The translations under genes and the position numbers were made by a program. From Candidatus Kapaibacterium sp. (GTDB lineage Bacteria > Bacteroidota > Ignavibacteria > Kapaibacteriales > UBA2268), in NCBI GenBank assembly GCA_027858275.1, contig JAQIDA010000042.1:1-5198 (forward strand): a DNA stretch of 5,198 bases, in the 5' to 3' direction. The notes beneath the pieces were generated by a model. It did no database searches. It saw only the letters and a program-made list of their open reading frames with translations, and was not told where the DNA came from. The number at the start of each line of letters is the position of its first letter. The stretch's first letter is position 1. Positions 1-5,198 of this stretch are shown here, one piece after another.

Positions 1-1
1 T

Positions 2-727
2 TTTTCTTGTTCCTCCTCTGATTGTAAAAATGTAAGTATAGGAATGATTCCCGTAGGCACAGGCAACGATTGGTGCAGATCATTGAAGATACCTGAGAAT
101 CCTGCACAAGCCGCGAGTCTGTTAATCAAGGGCAAAACTATACTTCATGATGTCGGCACAATAACTTCAACCATTGATTCTGAAAAAATACATCGATATT
201 TCATCAATGTCGCCGGAATTGGTTTTGACGCCAATGTCGCGCATGCTGTTAATGTTGACAAAGGCAATGATAAACGCGGCAGAATTTTATATATGAAGAA
301 TTTGTTGGGATCCCTTCTCAAATCTAAGCCGAGCAAATATCGCATTATTGTTGATGATAATGTCTATGACAAGAATATATTTTCGATGTGTGTCGGAATC
401 GGCAAGTATAACGGCGGCGGAATGAAGCAGCTGCCGGACGCAATTGTTGATGACGGCCTGTTTGATATAACAATGATTGAAAACATCAGCAAATTCTCTA
501 TCATAATAAACATTAAGAACCTTTTTGACGGTTCTTTTGTTAACCATCACAAAGTGAGTGTATCCAAAGGCAAAAAGATATTAATTGAAACAGAAGTGCC
601 TGTTTTGTCTGAAACGGACGGCGAATCTTGCGGACAATCCCCGTTTCAATTCAATATACTTCCGAGGGCACTGAAAGTGATTGTTCCGGAGAATTTTGAG
701 ACAAATCAAAACATCGAGCTTTCCTAA
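2..727 (+). CDS. YegS/DagK-family diacylglycerol (lipid) kinase, N-terminus cut off by window edge
   Basis: Members of this family phosphorylate diacylglycerol or a related lipid or sphingoid base with ATP at the cytoplasmic face of the membrane. The frame is open from base 2 to TAA at 725-727, so the ATG at 44 is internal: it lies directly before the nucleotide-binding motif (IPVGTGNDW, residues 2-10 counted from that ATG), which sits well inside the fold. About 55-65 residues, including the GGDGT motif, should lie upstream of the window; this is inferred from the usual length near 300 aa. Further family marks are FINVAGIGFDANVA (about 53-66), GIGKYNGGGMKQLPDA (118-133) followed by DDGLFDI (136-142), the C-terminal TDGE (191-194) that contributes to the active site in related kinases, and ILPRALKVIVP (205-215). 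The gene is convergent with the channel gene, with 28 bases between stops. Family assignment is firm; the exact lipid substrate cannot be read from the sequence. Confidence 0.94.
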   Translation, partial: FSCSSSDCKNVSIGMIPVGTGNDWCRSLKIPENPAQAASLLIKGKTILHDVGTITSTIDSEKIHRYFINVAGIGFDANVAHAVNVDKGNDKRGRILYMKNLLGSLLKSKPSKYRIIVDDNVYDKNIFSMCVGIGKYNGGGMKQLPDAIVDDGLFDITMIENISKFSIIINIKNLFDGSFVNHHKVSVSKGKKILIETEVPVLSETDGESCGQSPFQFNILPRALKVIVPENFETNQNIELS

Positions 728-755
728 GATAAACTTCAGTGAAATCAGCTAACTA

Positions 756-1814
756 TTAATTAGTCGGTCCAAAAGCCAATGTTTCCAGATGTGACAATTG
801 CTTACGAGTACCGAGAACTACTAATTGATCTCCTACGTAAATTTTGTCTTGGCCTGCAGGATTAAGTATAGGTCTTTCATCTCTGATAAGAGCCAAGACT
901 GAAACACCGACAAACTGCCTGAAATTTAAATCCATCAAACTCTTCCCTATCCAATCGCAGGTATCCGGCAAACGGATAGTTTCAATTTTCAAGTTGAACT
1001 CACCTTTACCGAGATTAGTCTCCAGAAAATCAGTGATATTTGGGTTTATCATCAACCCGGCAAGTTTCTGTCCGCCGATTGAATATGGATTGACTATATC
1101 ATCCGCTCCGGCACGCTTCAATTTGACAACATCCTCATGGTCATCGGCACGAGAGACTATATGGAATTTTGGATTGAGAACTCTTGCGCTCAGAACAACA
1201 AATACATTTGTTCGAGAGTCGCCTGTGGCAACTATGATACCCTTCGCGCGTTCAACACCGGCCTCCAGAAGGACATTGTCAGTGGTTGCGTCGCCCGTAA
1301 TTTTCAGAAGGTGCTCATGCTCATAGAGAGTGTACTCTTCTTGGTTATCATGGTCTATTACAACAAAATCAGCTTGGGATACTTTCAATTCATTCGCCGC
1401 AAGTTGTCCGACTCTTCCAAATCCAACAAGAATAATATGATCTGACAAATTCTCTATTTCCTTAACCATTTTCTTTTTGCCTCTGTAATTAAAGATTTGA
1501 TAAACTACTAAATTTTCCATCAAAACACTAAGCACATAAAACAAACTGCCGATACCGGTCAGACTGATGATAATTGTGAAAGCTTTGCCGACTCCGTTCA
1601 ACTCATGCACTTCTCCGAAACCCACTGTAGAAATTGTGATGACAGTCATATAAAATGCGTCCGCAAAAGACATCCCGGGAATGTCGGCCCACAATATTCT
1701 GTATCCGACGGTTCCTGCGAGAACCACAAAGAGTACTAATAATATCGGCACAACAGGTCGAGTTATTTTCTCGTCCAGCTCTTTGAAATCGGTTTTATTT
1801 TTGAATCCGTACAT
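756..1814 (-). CDS. Two-transmembrane potassium channel with C-terminal RCK (TrkA-N/TrkA-C) domains
   Basis: The 352-residue product is predicted to be an inner-membrane tetrameric K+ channel gated by a cytoplasmic regulatory domain, like MthK and GsuK. TM1 is about residues 21-42, the pore helix about 50-60, the selectivity filter is TVGFGE at 63-68, and TM2 is about 77-100. GFGE in place of GYGD is a known filter variant in bacterial RCK channels. A basic linker (RGKKKMVKE, 111-119) leads to the RCK_N Rossmann domain, with the dinucleotide motif GFGRVG (131-136), an acidic strand end VVIDHD (151-156) and GDAT (174-177). A TrkA-C domain occupies about 270-350. The protein is full length for the family. 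The start is the ATG at 1812-1814, the only sensible choice just before TM1; an AGGA lies about 12 bases upstream, rather far for a strong ribosome site. The gene ends in TAA. Whether it binds NAD(H), a nucleotide or a divalent cation cannot be told. Confidence 0.95.
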   Translation of the reverse strand: MYGFKNKTDFKELDEKITRPVVPILLVLFVVLAGTVGYRILWADIPGMSFADAFYMTVITISTVGFGEVHELNGVGKAFTIIISLTGIGSLFYVLSVLMENLVVYQIFNYRGKKKMVKEIENLSDHIILVGFGRVGQLAANELKVSQADFVVIDHDNQEEYTLYEHEHLLKITGDATTDNVLLEAGVERAKGIIVATGDSRTNVFVVLSARVLNPKFHIVSRADDHEDVVKLKRAGADDIVNPYSIGGQKLAGLMINPNITDFLETNLGKGEFNLKIETIRLPDTCDWIGKSLMDLNFRQFVGVSVLALIRDERPILNPAGQDKIYVGDQLVVLGTRKQLSHLETLAFGPTN

Positions 1815-1912
1815 ATTAACATTGATTCCTGTTTTATAGTGTCTGATTCTTTGCGATATACGATAATCGTAATATATCTTTTTTTATACTTGGTGGCAAA
1901 TTTCAAATAAAA
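1815..1912. other. AT-rich gap upstream of the channel gene, containing a palindrome and weak promoter-like sequence
   Basis: This gap separates the degraded end of the OmpA gene from the channel start; both are on the minus strand. Read on the minus strand, a TATAAA (plus positions 1833-1838) could be a -10 element, but no matching -35 hexamer lies 16-18 bases further upstream, so the promoter call is weak. A start at this site would also leave the AGGA near the channel ATG outside the transcript. The only structured element is the palindrome at 1859-1871, listed separately. Plus-strand T-runs (1879-1885) follow the palindrome, but no plus-strand gene enters this gap that would need a terminator. 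No small ORF of interest was seen. Confidence 0.35.
1859..1871. promoter_or_regulatory. Perfect 13-base palindrome (TACGAT-A-ATCGTA), possible operator
   Basis: The two 6-base arms are exact reverse complements around one central base. Pairing can be extended outwards (GATA on the left with TATC on the right) only by skipping three bases. It lies 45-57 bases upstream of the channel ATG, at about the -35 region if the TATAAA at 1833-1838 is a -10 element. Such a site would suit a dimeric regulator, but this is inference from symmetry and position. In AT-rich DNA short palindromes also occur by chance, and no regulator gene lies beside it. Confidence 0.3.
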
Positions 1913-1936
1913 TTATTTCGCTATAAATATTTTCAC

Positions 1937-2272
1937 TCAGCGATTTTTATTGCGGTCACCGTCCAAAGGTTGGTTCTCACCTTTACCCGTGAAATATATG
2001 TTGTCATTTTCAATCCCGAGTTTTTTTAAGTATGCAGCAGTATTATCTCCTCTTCTTACCGACAGATCAAAATTATACTCATCTGTTCCCGCTTCGTCCG
2101 CATGACCTATCACCGAGAATTTCAATATCTCGATATTTTCTAATTGGCTAAGAGCCACATATATTTTTTCTTCTGCTTCAAGGCTGAGCTTGTCTGAGTC
2201 CGACTCAAAAAAAACTGTTGTAAGAACAGTGTCGAACTTTAGCTCTTTATGAAAGATAATATTCCTGTCAAC
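1937..2272 (-). pseudogene. Detached OmpA-like peptidoglycan-binding domain, 3' part of the interrupted PD40-OmpA gene
   Basis: This stretch is in the same frame as the PD40 gene, directly after its TAA, and encodes 111 residues of an OmpA C-terminal domain. The first strand and helix are seen in TTVFFESDSDKLSLEAEEKI. GHADEAGTDEYNFDLSVRR follows, with the Asp of GHAD and the Arg of SVRR in the positions that bind diaminopimelate in OmpA domains, and then the TGKGENQPL segment. Reading stops at TGA (1937-1939), where the family has the second Arg of NRRV. The frame then continues as VKIFIAK to a TAA at 1913-1915, which completes a normal OmpA ending. There is no ATG in the stretch. A GTG at 2156-2158 would give 73 residues but would drop the first strand and any export signal, so independent expression is unlikely. 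It is best read as the stranded end of a once-continuous gene covering 1913-3454. Confidence 0.8.
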
Positions 2273-3454
2273 TTACTCCGGCCGGCCGCTCTCCTTAGTA
2301 TTCACTGAAAAGACAAAGTCTTCAAAACCATGTTCTTCAGCTCTGATCAGAGCATTGACTCCGTGAGGAATCGCAAAAAGATATTCTCCTGACTCAGCAT
2401 AATATTTGCGAATACCGGCAATCCCCTCGTATTTCACGGATATTTCAGTTTTGTTTCCTGACAAAGCTTTTTGATCCCCAAATTTAACGTAGACTTTTCC
2501 TCGAACTAATCTATACAGATCAGGTCCTTGTTTTGGGGGAATGCTTACTTGGTAAATACCGGTCATCAAACTGAAAGTATCAGATGAGACAATGTAGGCA
2601 GAATCAGACATTGCTGTCAGACAAATGCTGTTTTCATCAAATTTGGAATTGATGTTAGAACCAAGATTTTCCGGTTTACCCCAATTAATGTATGTATCAT
2701 CAAGTCGACGAGACAGATACAAATCCAAAGCCCCGTGACCTCCTGAGCGATCAGATGAGAAATACAAAGTTTTCCCGTCAAAGGCCAAATACGGAGAGCT
2801 TTCAGTAGATTTTGTATTGATTTGCTTTCCGAGATTCATCGGTTTCGACCAATTGTCGAGCGAATCAAGGAATGAGACATATAAATCTAAATCACCGCGG
2901 CTGTCAAAACGCTCAGCGGAAAGAAACAACGTACGCGAATCAGCAGAGAGATTAGCAAAGAAATTATCAGAGTAATTATAATAATCATTTATATTGAGAG
3001 GAGAAGGCCTCGACCATTTGCCGTCGAGCAAATACGATATCGAGTATCCTTGTTTTTTCTGATTGTCATTATAATCGTATTGCCCGTAGAGCAATGCTGT
3101 CCTTCCGTCAGGAGACAAAGAGAAAAGCACGTCTGAAAATTCTGTGTTAATACCGGATGTATCTCTTCGCGGCAGAGTCATATATCCGCGTGAAGTACGA
3201 TCGGAGTACCAGATTTCATCAGGATCATAAATTCCGCCGCTGTTTTCAGGGTGCAGTTTTCTGTCAAAATATAAACGCTTTCCGTCAAGAGTTATAACCG
3301 GAGCCGTAATTCGCTGATAGCTGTTAACAACAGGAGACATACGAATTTTAAAATCCTTATTTGTCTCATTGTTTGAGTCTTTCGCAGTGACAGTCAGGAA
3401 ACATGATATTCCCGCAATCAAAATAAATAAAGTTTGATAAAATTTTCGAATCAT
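2273..3454 (-). CDS. Secreted PD40 beta-propeller protein, truncated by an in-frame stop before its OmpA domain
   Basis: The 393-residue product starts with a positively charged end and hydrophobic segment (about 4-23) ending TVTA before KDS, a plausible type I signal peptide; the Cys at 18 does not sit in a good lipobox. Residues about 40-305 hold PD40/WD40-like propeller repeats, seen as LSPDGRTALLYG, LSADSRTLFLSAER and AFDGKTLYFSSDRSGG, with linkers such as WSKPMNLGKQIN and WGKPENLGSNIN. Residues about 313-390 look like a carboxypeptidase-regulatory-like beta domain (LVRGKVYV ... SGEYLFAIPHG). In FCB-group bacteria this arrangement normally continues into an OmpA domain anchoring the periplasmic protein to peptidoglycan. 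Here TAA at 2273-2275 cuts it off, although the OmpA domain follows in frame. If made, the truncated protein would be soluble in the periplasm without its wall anchor; the whole locus (1913-3454, 514 codons) is probably a pseudogene. The ATG overlaps the stop of an upstream short frame as ATGA. No Shine-Dalgarno is visible. Confidence 0.82.
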   Translation of the reverse strand: MIRKFYQTLFILIAGISCFLTVTAKDSNNETNKDFKIRMSPVVNSYQRITAPVITLDGKRLYFDRKLHPENSGGIYDPDEIWYSDRTSRGYMTLPRRDTSGINTEFSDVLFSLSPDGRTALLYGQYDYNDNQKKQGYSISYLLDGKWSRPSPLNINDYYNYSDNFFANLSADSRTLFLSAERFDSRGDLDLYVSFLDSLDNWSKPMNLGKQINTKSTESSPYLAFDGKTLYFSSDRSGGHGALDLYLSRRLDDTYINWGKPENLGSNINSKFDENSICLTAMSDSAYIVSSDTFSLMTGIYQVSIPPKQGPDLYRLVRGKVYVKFGDQKALSGNKTEISVKYEGIAGIRKYYAESGEYLFAIPHGVNALIRAEEHGFEDFVFSVNTKESGRPE

Positions 3455-3635
3455 AATAAATCTTGATGTTCCGGAATGGTTCGTACATTATTTAACACTA
3501 TCCATACAAAATTTGGACGTTTTTTATCAAATAATATTTGGGTCTCTCCCGTTGGTTCTTGCATGAACAACATACAAAATGAAGAATCGTTTGTTATTCT
3601 TTGAACACTGACTTTATATTGTCCGCCAGACTCAT
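3451..3635 (-). pseudogene. Possible small protein gene of unknown function, apparently frameshifted, overlapping the PD40 gene start
   Basis: I do not recognise this product. A minus-strand frame ends at TGA 3451-3453, overlapping the PD40 ATG by 4 bases (ATGA), the layout of translationally coupled genes. Its natural 67-codon form would need a TTG start at 3652-3654. A more attractive start is the ATG at 3633-3635, in a different frame, giving MSLADNIKSVFKE and then TAA at 3594-3596. One extra base in the AAA run (plus 3600-3602) would join the two into about 61 residues (MSLADNIKSVFKRITNDSSF...IPEHQDLL). The sequence upstream of 3660 is much more AT-rich, as expected of a leader. A one-base deletion in an already decaying operon would explain this, but the frame is short and chance is possible. 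Confidence 0.25.
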
Positions 3636-3714
3636 TTTTGCGCGTATTGCACAATATTGGTTAAGAATTAGTATTTTAGAAAAAAAAATTGTTGTAATAA
3701 AAATAAAACTATTC
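3636..3714. other. AT-rich divergent gap between hisS and the PD40 unit
   Basis: This gap (extending to 3455 if the small frame beside it is not a gene) must hold the promoter for hisS and probably that of the divergent unit. Bases 3661-3714 are very AT-rich, with an A-run around 3680-3688. No convincing -35/-10 pair was found for hisS; TTGCAC (3647-3652) with TAGTAT (3669-3674) is the nearest and is poor. On the minus strand, TTGATA (plus 3525-3530) with TATGGA (plus 3501-3506), 18 bases apart, is a weak candidate for the PD40 gene alone. No T-box, hairpin leader or run of His codons was seen before hisS. Confidence 0.3.
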
Positions 3715-4968
3715 ATGATACAAGCGATAAGAGGAACTAAAGATTTGCTGCCGGAAGTAATACGCCAATGGCAGTTCATCGAAAATGTTTTCAGAACTGT
3801 TTCCGACAAATATGGATACAATGAACTCAGAACTCCGATATTTGAGAAGACTGAGGTCTTTTCACGAGGAATCGGCGAAGGAACTGATGTTGTTAATAAA
3901 GAGATGTATACTTTCAAAGACAAAAGTGACAATTCTATTACTCTTCGCCCTGAAATGACCGCTGCTTTAGTTCGTGCAGTATTGCAGGATTCATTGCATA
4001 CTAAACAATCAACCAACAGACTATGGTATTTCGGTCCGTTCTTCAGATACGAACGTCCTCAAAAGGGACGCCAACGCCAATTCCATCAGTTTGGGGCTGA
4101 ATGTATTTCTCCTCTTTATCCTGAAAGCGATGTTGAAGTAATCATGCTTGCCGATGATGTTGTCAAAACAGCAGGTATCAAAGACTATAAGTTATTGCTT
4201 AACACTCTCGGCACTGTTGAAACTCGCAAGAGATACAAAACTGCTTTGACTGAATATTTGCATTCGATCAAGGATACTCTTTCTCAGGACAGCCAAAACA
4301 GATTAGACCACAATCCTCTGAGAGTGCTGGACTCCAAAGCACCCGAAGATAAAGAAGCTGTTAAGAACGCTCCGGTAATCCTTGATTATCTTGATGCTGA
4401 AAGTGCCGAACATTTCGAAAAAGTAAAAGAACTGCTTGCTGTCACGGATATAAATGTAGAAATTTCTCCCATGCTTGTCCGCGGACTGGATTATTATTGC
4501 CATACCGTATTTGAGTTCCAAAGCTCAGCTCTCGGAGCTCAGGACGCTTTTGGCGGCGGCGGCAGATACAACGGATTATTTCAACTGCTCGGATCTAAGA
4601 AAGAAGTTCCCGCGGTCGGCTTCGCTATGGGTGTCGAAAGATTGTTGTTAATACTTGAAGCCTCAGACGAGTTCAAACTCGAATCTGACGCGCCGGATAT
4701 TTTTGTAGCGGCTACAGATGTTGATTATATAAAACAGGCTCAGATTACGGCGAACAAATTGAGAGCTAAAGGACTTAAAGTGATAGTGGACTTGCACCGC
4801 AGATCAATTAAGGCCCAGATGCGTGAGGCTAATAAAATCAACTCGCGATTCTCAATTGTAATCGGTGCTAACGAGATTGAGACTAATAAAATCAATATTA
4901 AAAACATGGCTAAAAGTGAGCAATCGGAGTATCCGCTTGATACTATCGAGAATTTCGATTTCAAATAA
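3715..4968 (+). CDS. hisS: Histidine--tRNA ligase (HisRS)
   Basis: The 417-residue class II aminoacyl-tRNA synthetase activates histidine with ATP and charges tRNA-His in the cytoplasm. The start is the ATG at 3715, giving MIQAIRGTKDLLPE, the usual HisRS N-terminus; a TTG at 3601 in the same frame would add 38 residues translated from the AT-rich leader and is rejected. Motif 2 is FGPFFRYERPQKGRQRQFHQF (about 106-126), with the catalytic Arg at 111. The histidine-specific motif is LVRGLDYY (254-261), with Arg256 the expected ATP-contacting residue. GGGGRYNGL spans 280-288, with Asn where GGRYD is common. Motif 3 is VGFAMGVERLL (301-311). The C-terminal anticodon-binding domain begins near DIFVAATD (about 329) and includes GLKVIVDLHRRSIKAQMREANK. 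Length is normal, the frame is intact, and it ends in TAA. No Shine-Dalgarno is evident. The next gene begins 51 bases downstream on the same strand. Confidence 0.97.
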   Translation: MIQAIRGTKDLLPEVIRQWQFIENVFRTVSDKYGYNELRTPIFEKTEVFSRGIGEGTDVVNKEMYTFKDKSDNSITLRPEMTAALVRAVLQDSLHTKQSTNRLWYFGPFFRYERPQKGRQRQFHQFGAECISPLYPESDVEVIMLADDVVKTAGIKDYKLLLNTLGTVETRKRYKTALTEYLHSIKDTLSQDSQNRLDHNPLRVLDSKAPEDKEAVKNAPVILDYLDAESAEHFEKVKELLAVTDINVEISPMLVRGLDYYCHTVFEFQSSALGAQDAFGGGGRYNGLFQLLGSKKEVPAVGFAMGVERLLLILEASDEFKLESDAPDIFVAATDVDYIKQAQITANKLRAKGLKVIVDLHRRSIKAQMREANKINSRFSIVIGANEIETNKINIKNMAKSEQSEYPLDTIENFDFK

Positions 4969-4971
4969 CAG

Positions 4972-4992
4972 TATTTTTGCAAGAGTTTTGCA
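4972..4992 (+). promoter_or_regulatory. TATTTTTG element within a tandem TTTTGCA pair, between hisS and the next gene
   Basis: TATTTTTG (4972-4979) fits the TAnnTTTG -7 consensus known for Bacteroidota housekeeping promoters, but no TTG-type -33 element lies at the expected distance upstream. The same bases take part in a direct repeat, TTTTGCA at 4975-4981 and 4986-4992, with an 11-base period, about one helical turn. It could be a start site or a binding site for the downstream gene, 28-48 bases before its ATG. The short match in T-rich sequence makes chance quite possible. No hairpin terminator for hisS was seen here. Confidence 0.2.
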
Positions 4993-5019
4993 GCCCTTGA
5001 TAATTTACGGCGTTGATCA

Positions 5020-5198
5020 ATGAAAAAGATATTAAATAAAATCATCGGATTTCGACTTGGTTATTCACTATCAAAGTGGCAAATCAAGCTGTTTCTGGCT
5101 TTTGCCGGACTGATCCTCGTAGCTTCAGTTATGATGATTGCACAGCACCTTGTTAACCAAATCGTTGAACGTGAAAAAAATACGATTAATTTATACGC
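5020..5198 (+). CDS. N-terminus of a membrane protein, probably a sensor histidine kinase (runs off window)
   Basis: ATG at 5020-5022 opens a frame that continues to the window end, 59 codons plus two bases. The visible part has a basic start (MKKILNKIIGFRLG), a connecting SKWQIK, one hydrophobic helix at about residues 24-42 (LFLAFAGLILVASVMMIAQ), and then LVNQIVEREKNTINLYA. A single helix followed by a charged segment of the 'L..ErE...I.LyA' kind is common at the start of FCB-group two-component sensor kinases, where it leads into a periplasmic or signalling region. That is inference from style, because no HisKA or ATPase domain is in view. It lies 51 bases after hisS on the same strand and may be co-transcribed. 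No Shine-Dalgarno precedes the ATG. Other single-pass proteins are possible. Confidence 0.6.
   Translation, partial: MKKILNKIIGFRLGYSLSKWQIKLFLAFAGLILVASVMMIAQHLVNQIVEREKNTINLY

Noticed and set aside
728..755. Possible terminator between the convergent kinase and channel genes
   Set aside because: No stable stem with a T-run is seen; only weak symmetry such as CTATTAATTAG.
844..1326. Plus-strand open frame of 160 codons inside the channel gene
   Set aside because: It is antisense to a complete, motif-rich channel gene and has no recognisable domain; it is a shadow frame.
1607..1628. Selectivity filter TVGFGE instead of TVGYGD
   Set aside because: GFGE-type filters are familiar in bacterial RCK-linked channels, so this is not a defect or a novelty.
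1853..1887. Plus-strand hairpin plus T-run resembling an intrinsic terminator
   Set aside because: The stem is AT-rich and imperfect beyond 6 pairs, and no plus-strand gene ends near it; an operator reading is at least as good.
3601..3714. 38-residue N-terminal extension of HisRS from TTG at 3601
   Set aside because: The family begins at or near MIQAIRGTKD; the extension comes from AT-rich leader, has no ribosome site and looks non-coding.
4303..4521. Minus-strand frame of 72 codons within hisS
   Set aside because: Antisense to conserved HisRS motifs, with no family resemblance; a shadow frame.
5013..5020. TTGATCAA palindrome at the putative sensor start
   Set aside because: An 8-base palindrome is expected often by chance and nothing else marks it as a site.

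Overview
The window carries four recognisable genes, the first codons of a fifth, and an apparently decaying two-gene unit. It looks like a chromosomal segment of a moderately AT-rich bacterium. The PD40 beta-propeller plus OmpA architecture, the histidyl-tRNA synthetase sequence style (SSALGAQDAFGGGGRY) and the lack of clear Shine-Dalgarno sequences at most starts suggest the Bacteroidota/Ignavibacteria/Kapabacteria (FCB) assemblage. This placement is an inference from family resemblance; no rRNA or other decisive marker is present.

Layout. At the left edge (2-727, +) is the C-terminal three quarters or so of a YegS/DagK-type lipid kinase. It converges on a gene for a two-helix potassium channel with a cytoplasmic RCK (TrkA-N/TrkA-C) module (756-1814, -), with only 28 bases between the stop codons. 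A short AT-rich gap with a perfect 13-base palindrome precedes the channel gene. Next, on the minus strand, is a gene for an envelope protein (secretion signal, PD40 propeller repeats, a carboxypeptidase-regulatory-like domain, OmpA domain). It spans 3454 down to 1913 but is broken by two in-frame stops: TAA between the propeller part and the OmpA domain, and TGA exactly where the conserved second Arg of the OmpA 'NRRV' motif belongs. A short unrecognised minus-strand reading frame overlaps its start by 4 bases (ATGA) and may itself carry a single-base frameshift. Divergent from this unit, hisS (3715-4968, +) is intact. It is followed 51 bases later by the start of a membrane protein resembling the N-terminus of a sensor histidine kinase (5020 to the right edge).

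The genes do not form one pathway. The lipid kinase (phospholipid metabolism), the channel (K+ transport), the OmpA-type protein (peptidoglycan-anchored envelope) and hisS (translation) look like ordinary chromosomal neighbours. No mobile element, CRISPR array, tRNA or rRNA was seen. The most notable signal is the nonsense-interrupted PD40-OmpA gene, in which the downstream domain is still well preserved in the same frame. I found no convincing new biological system.
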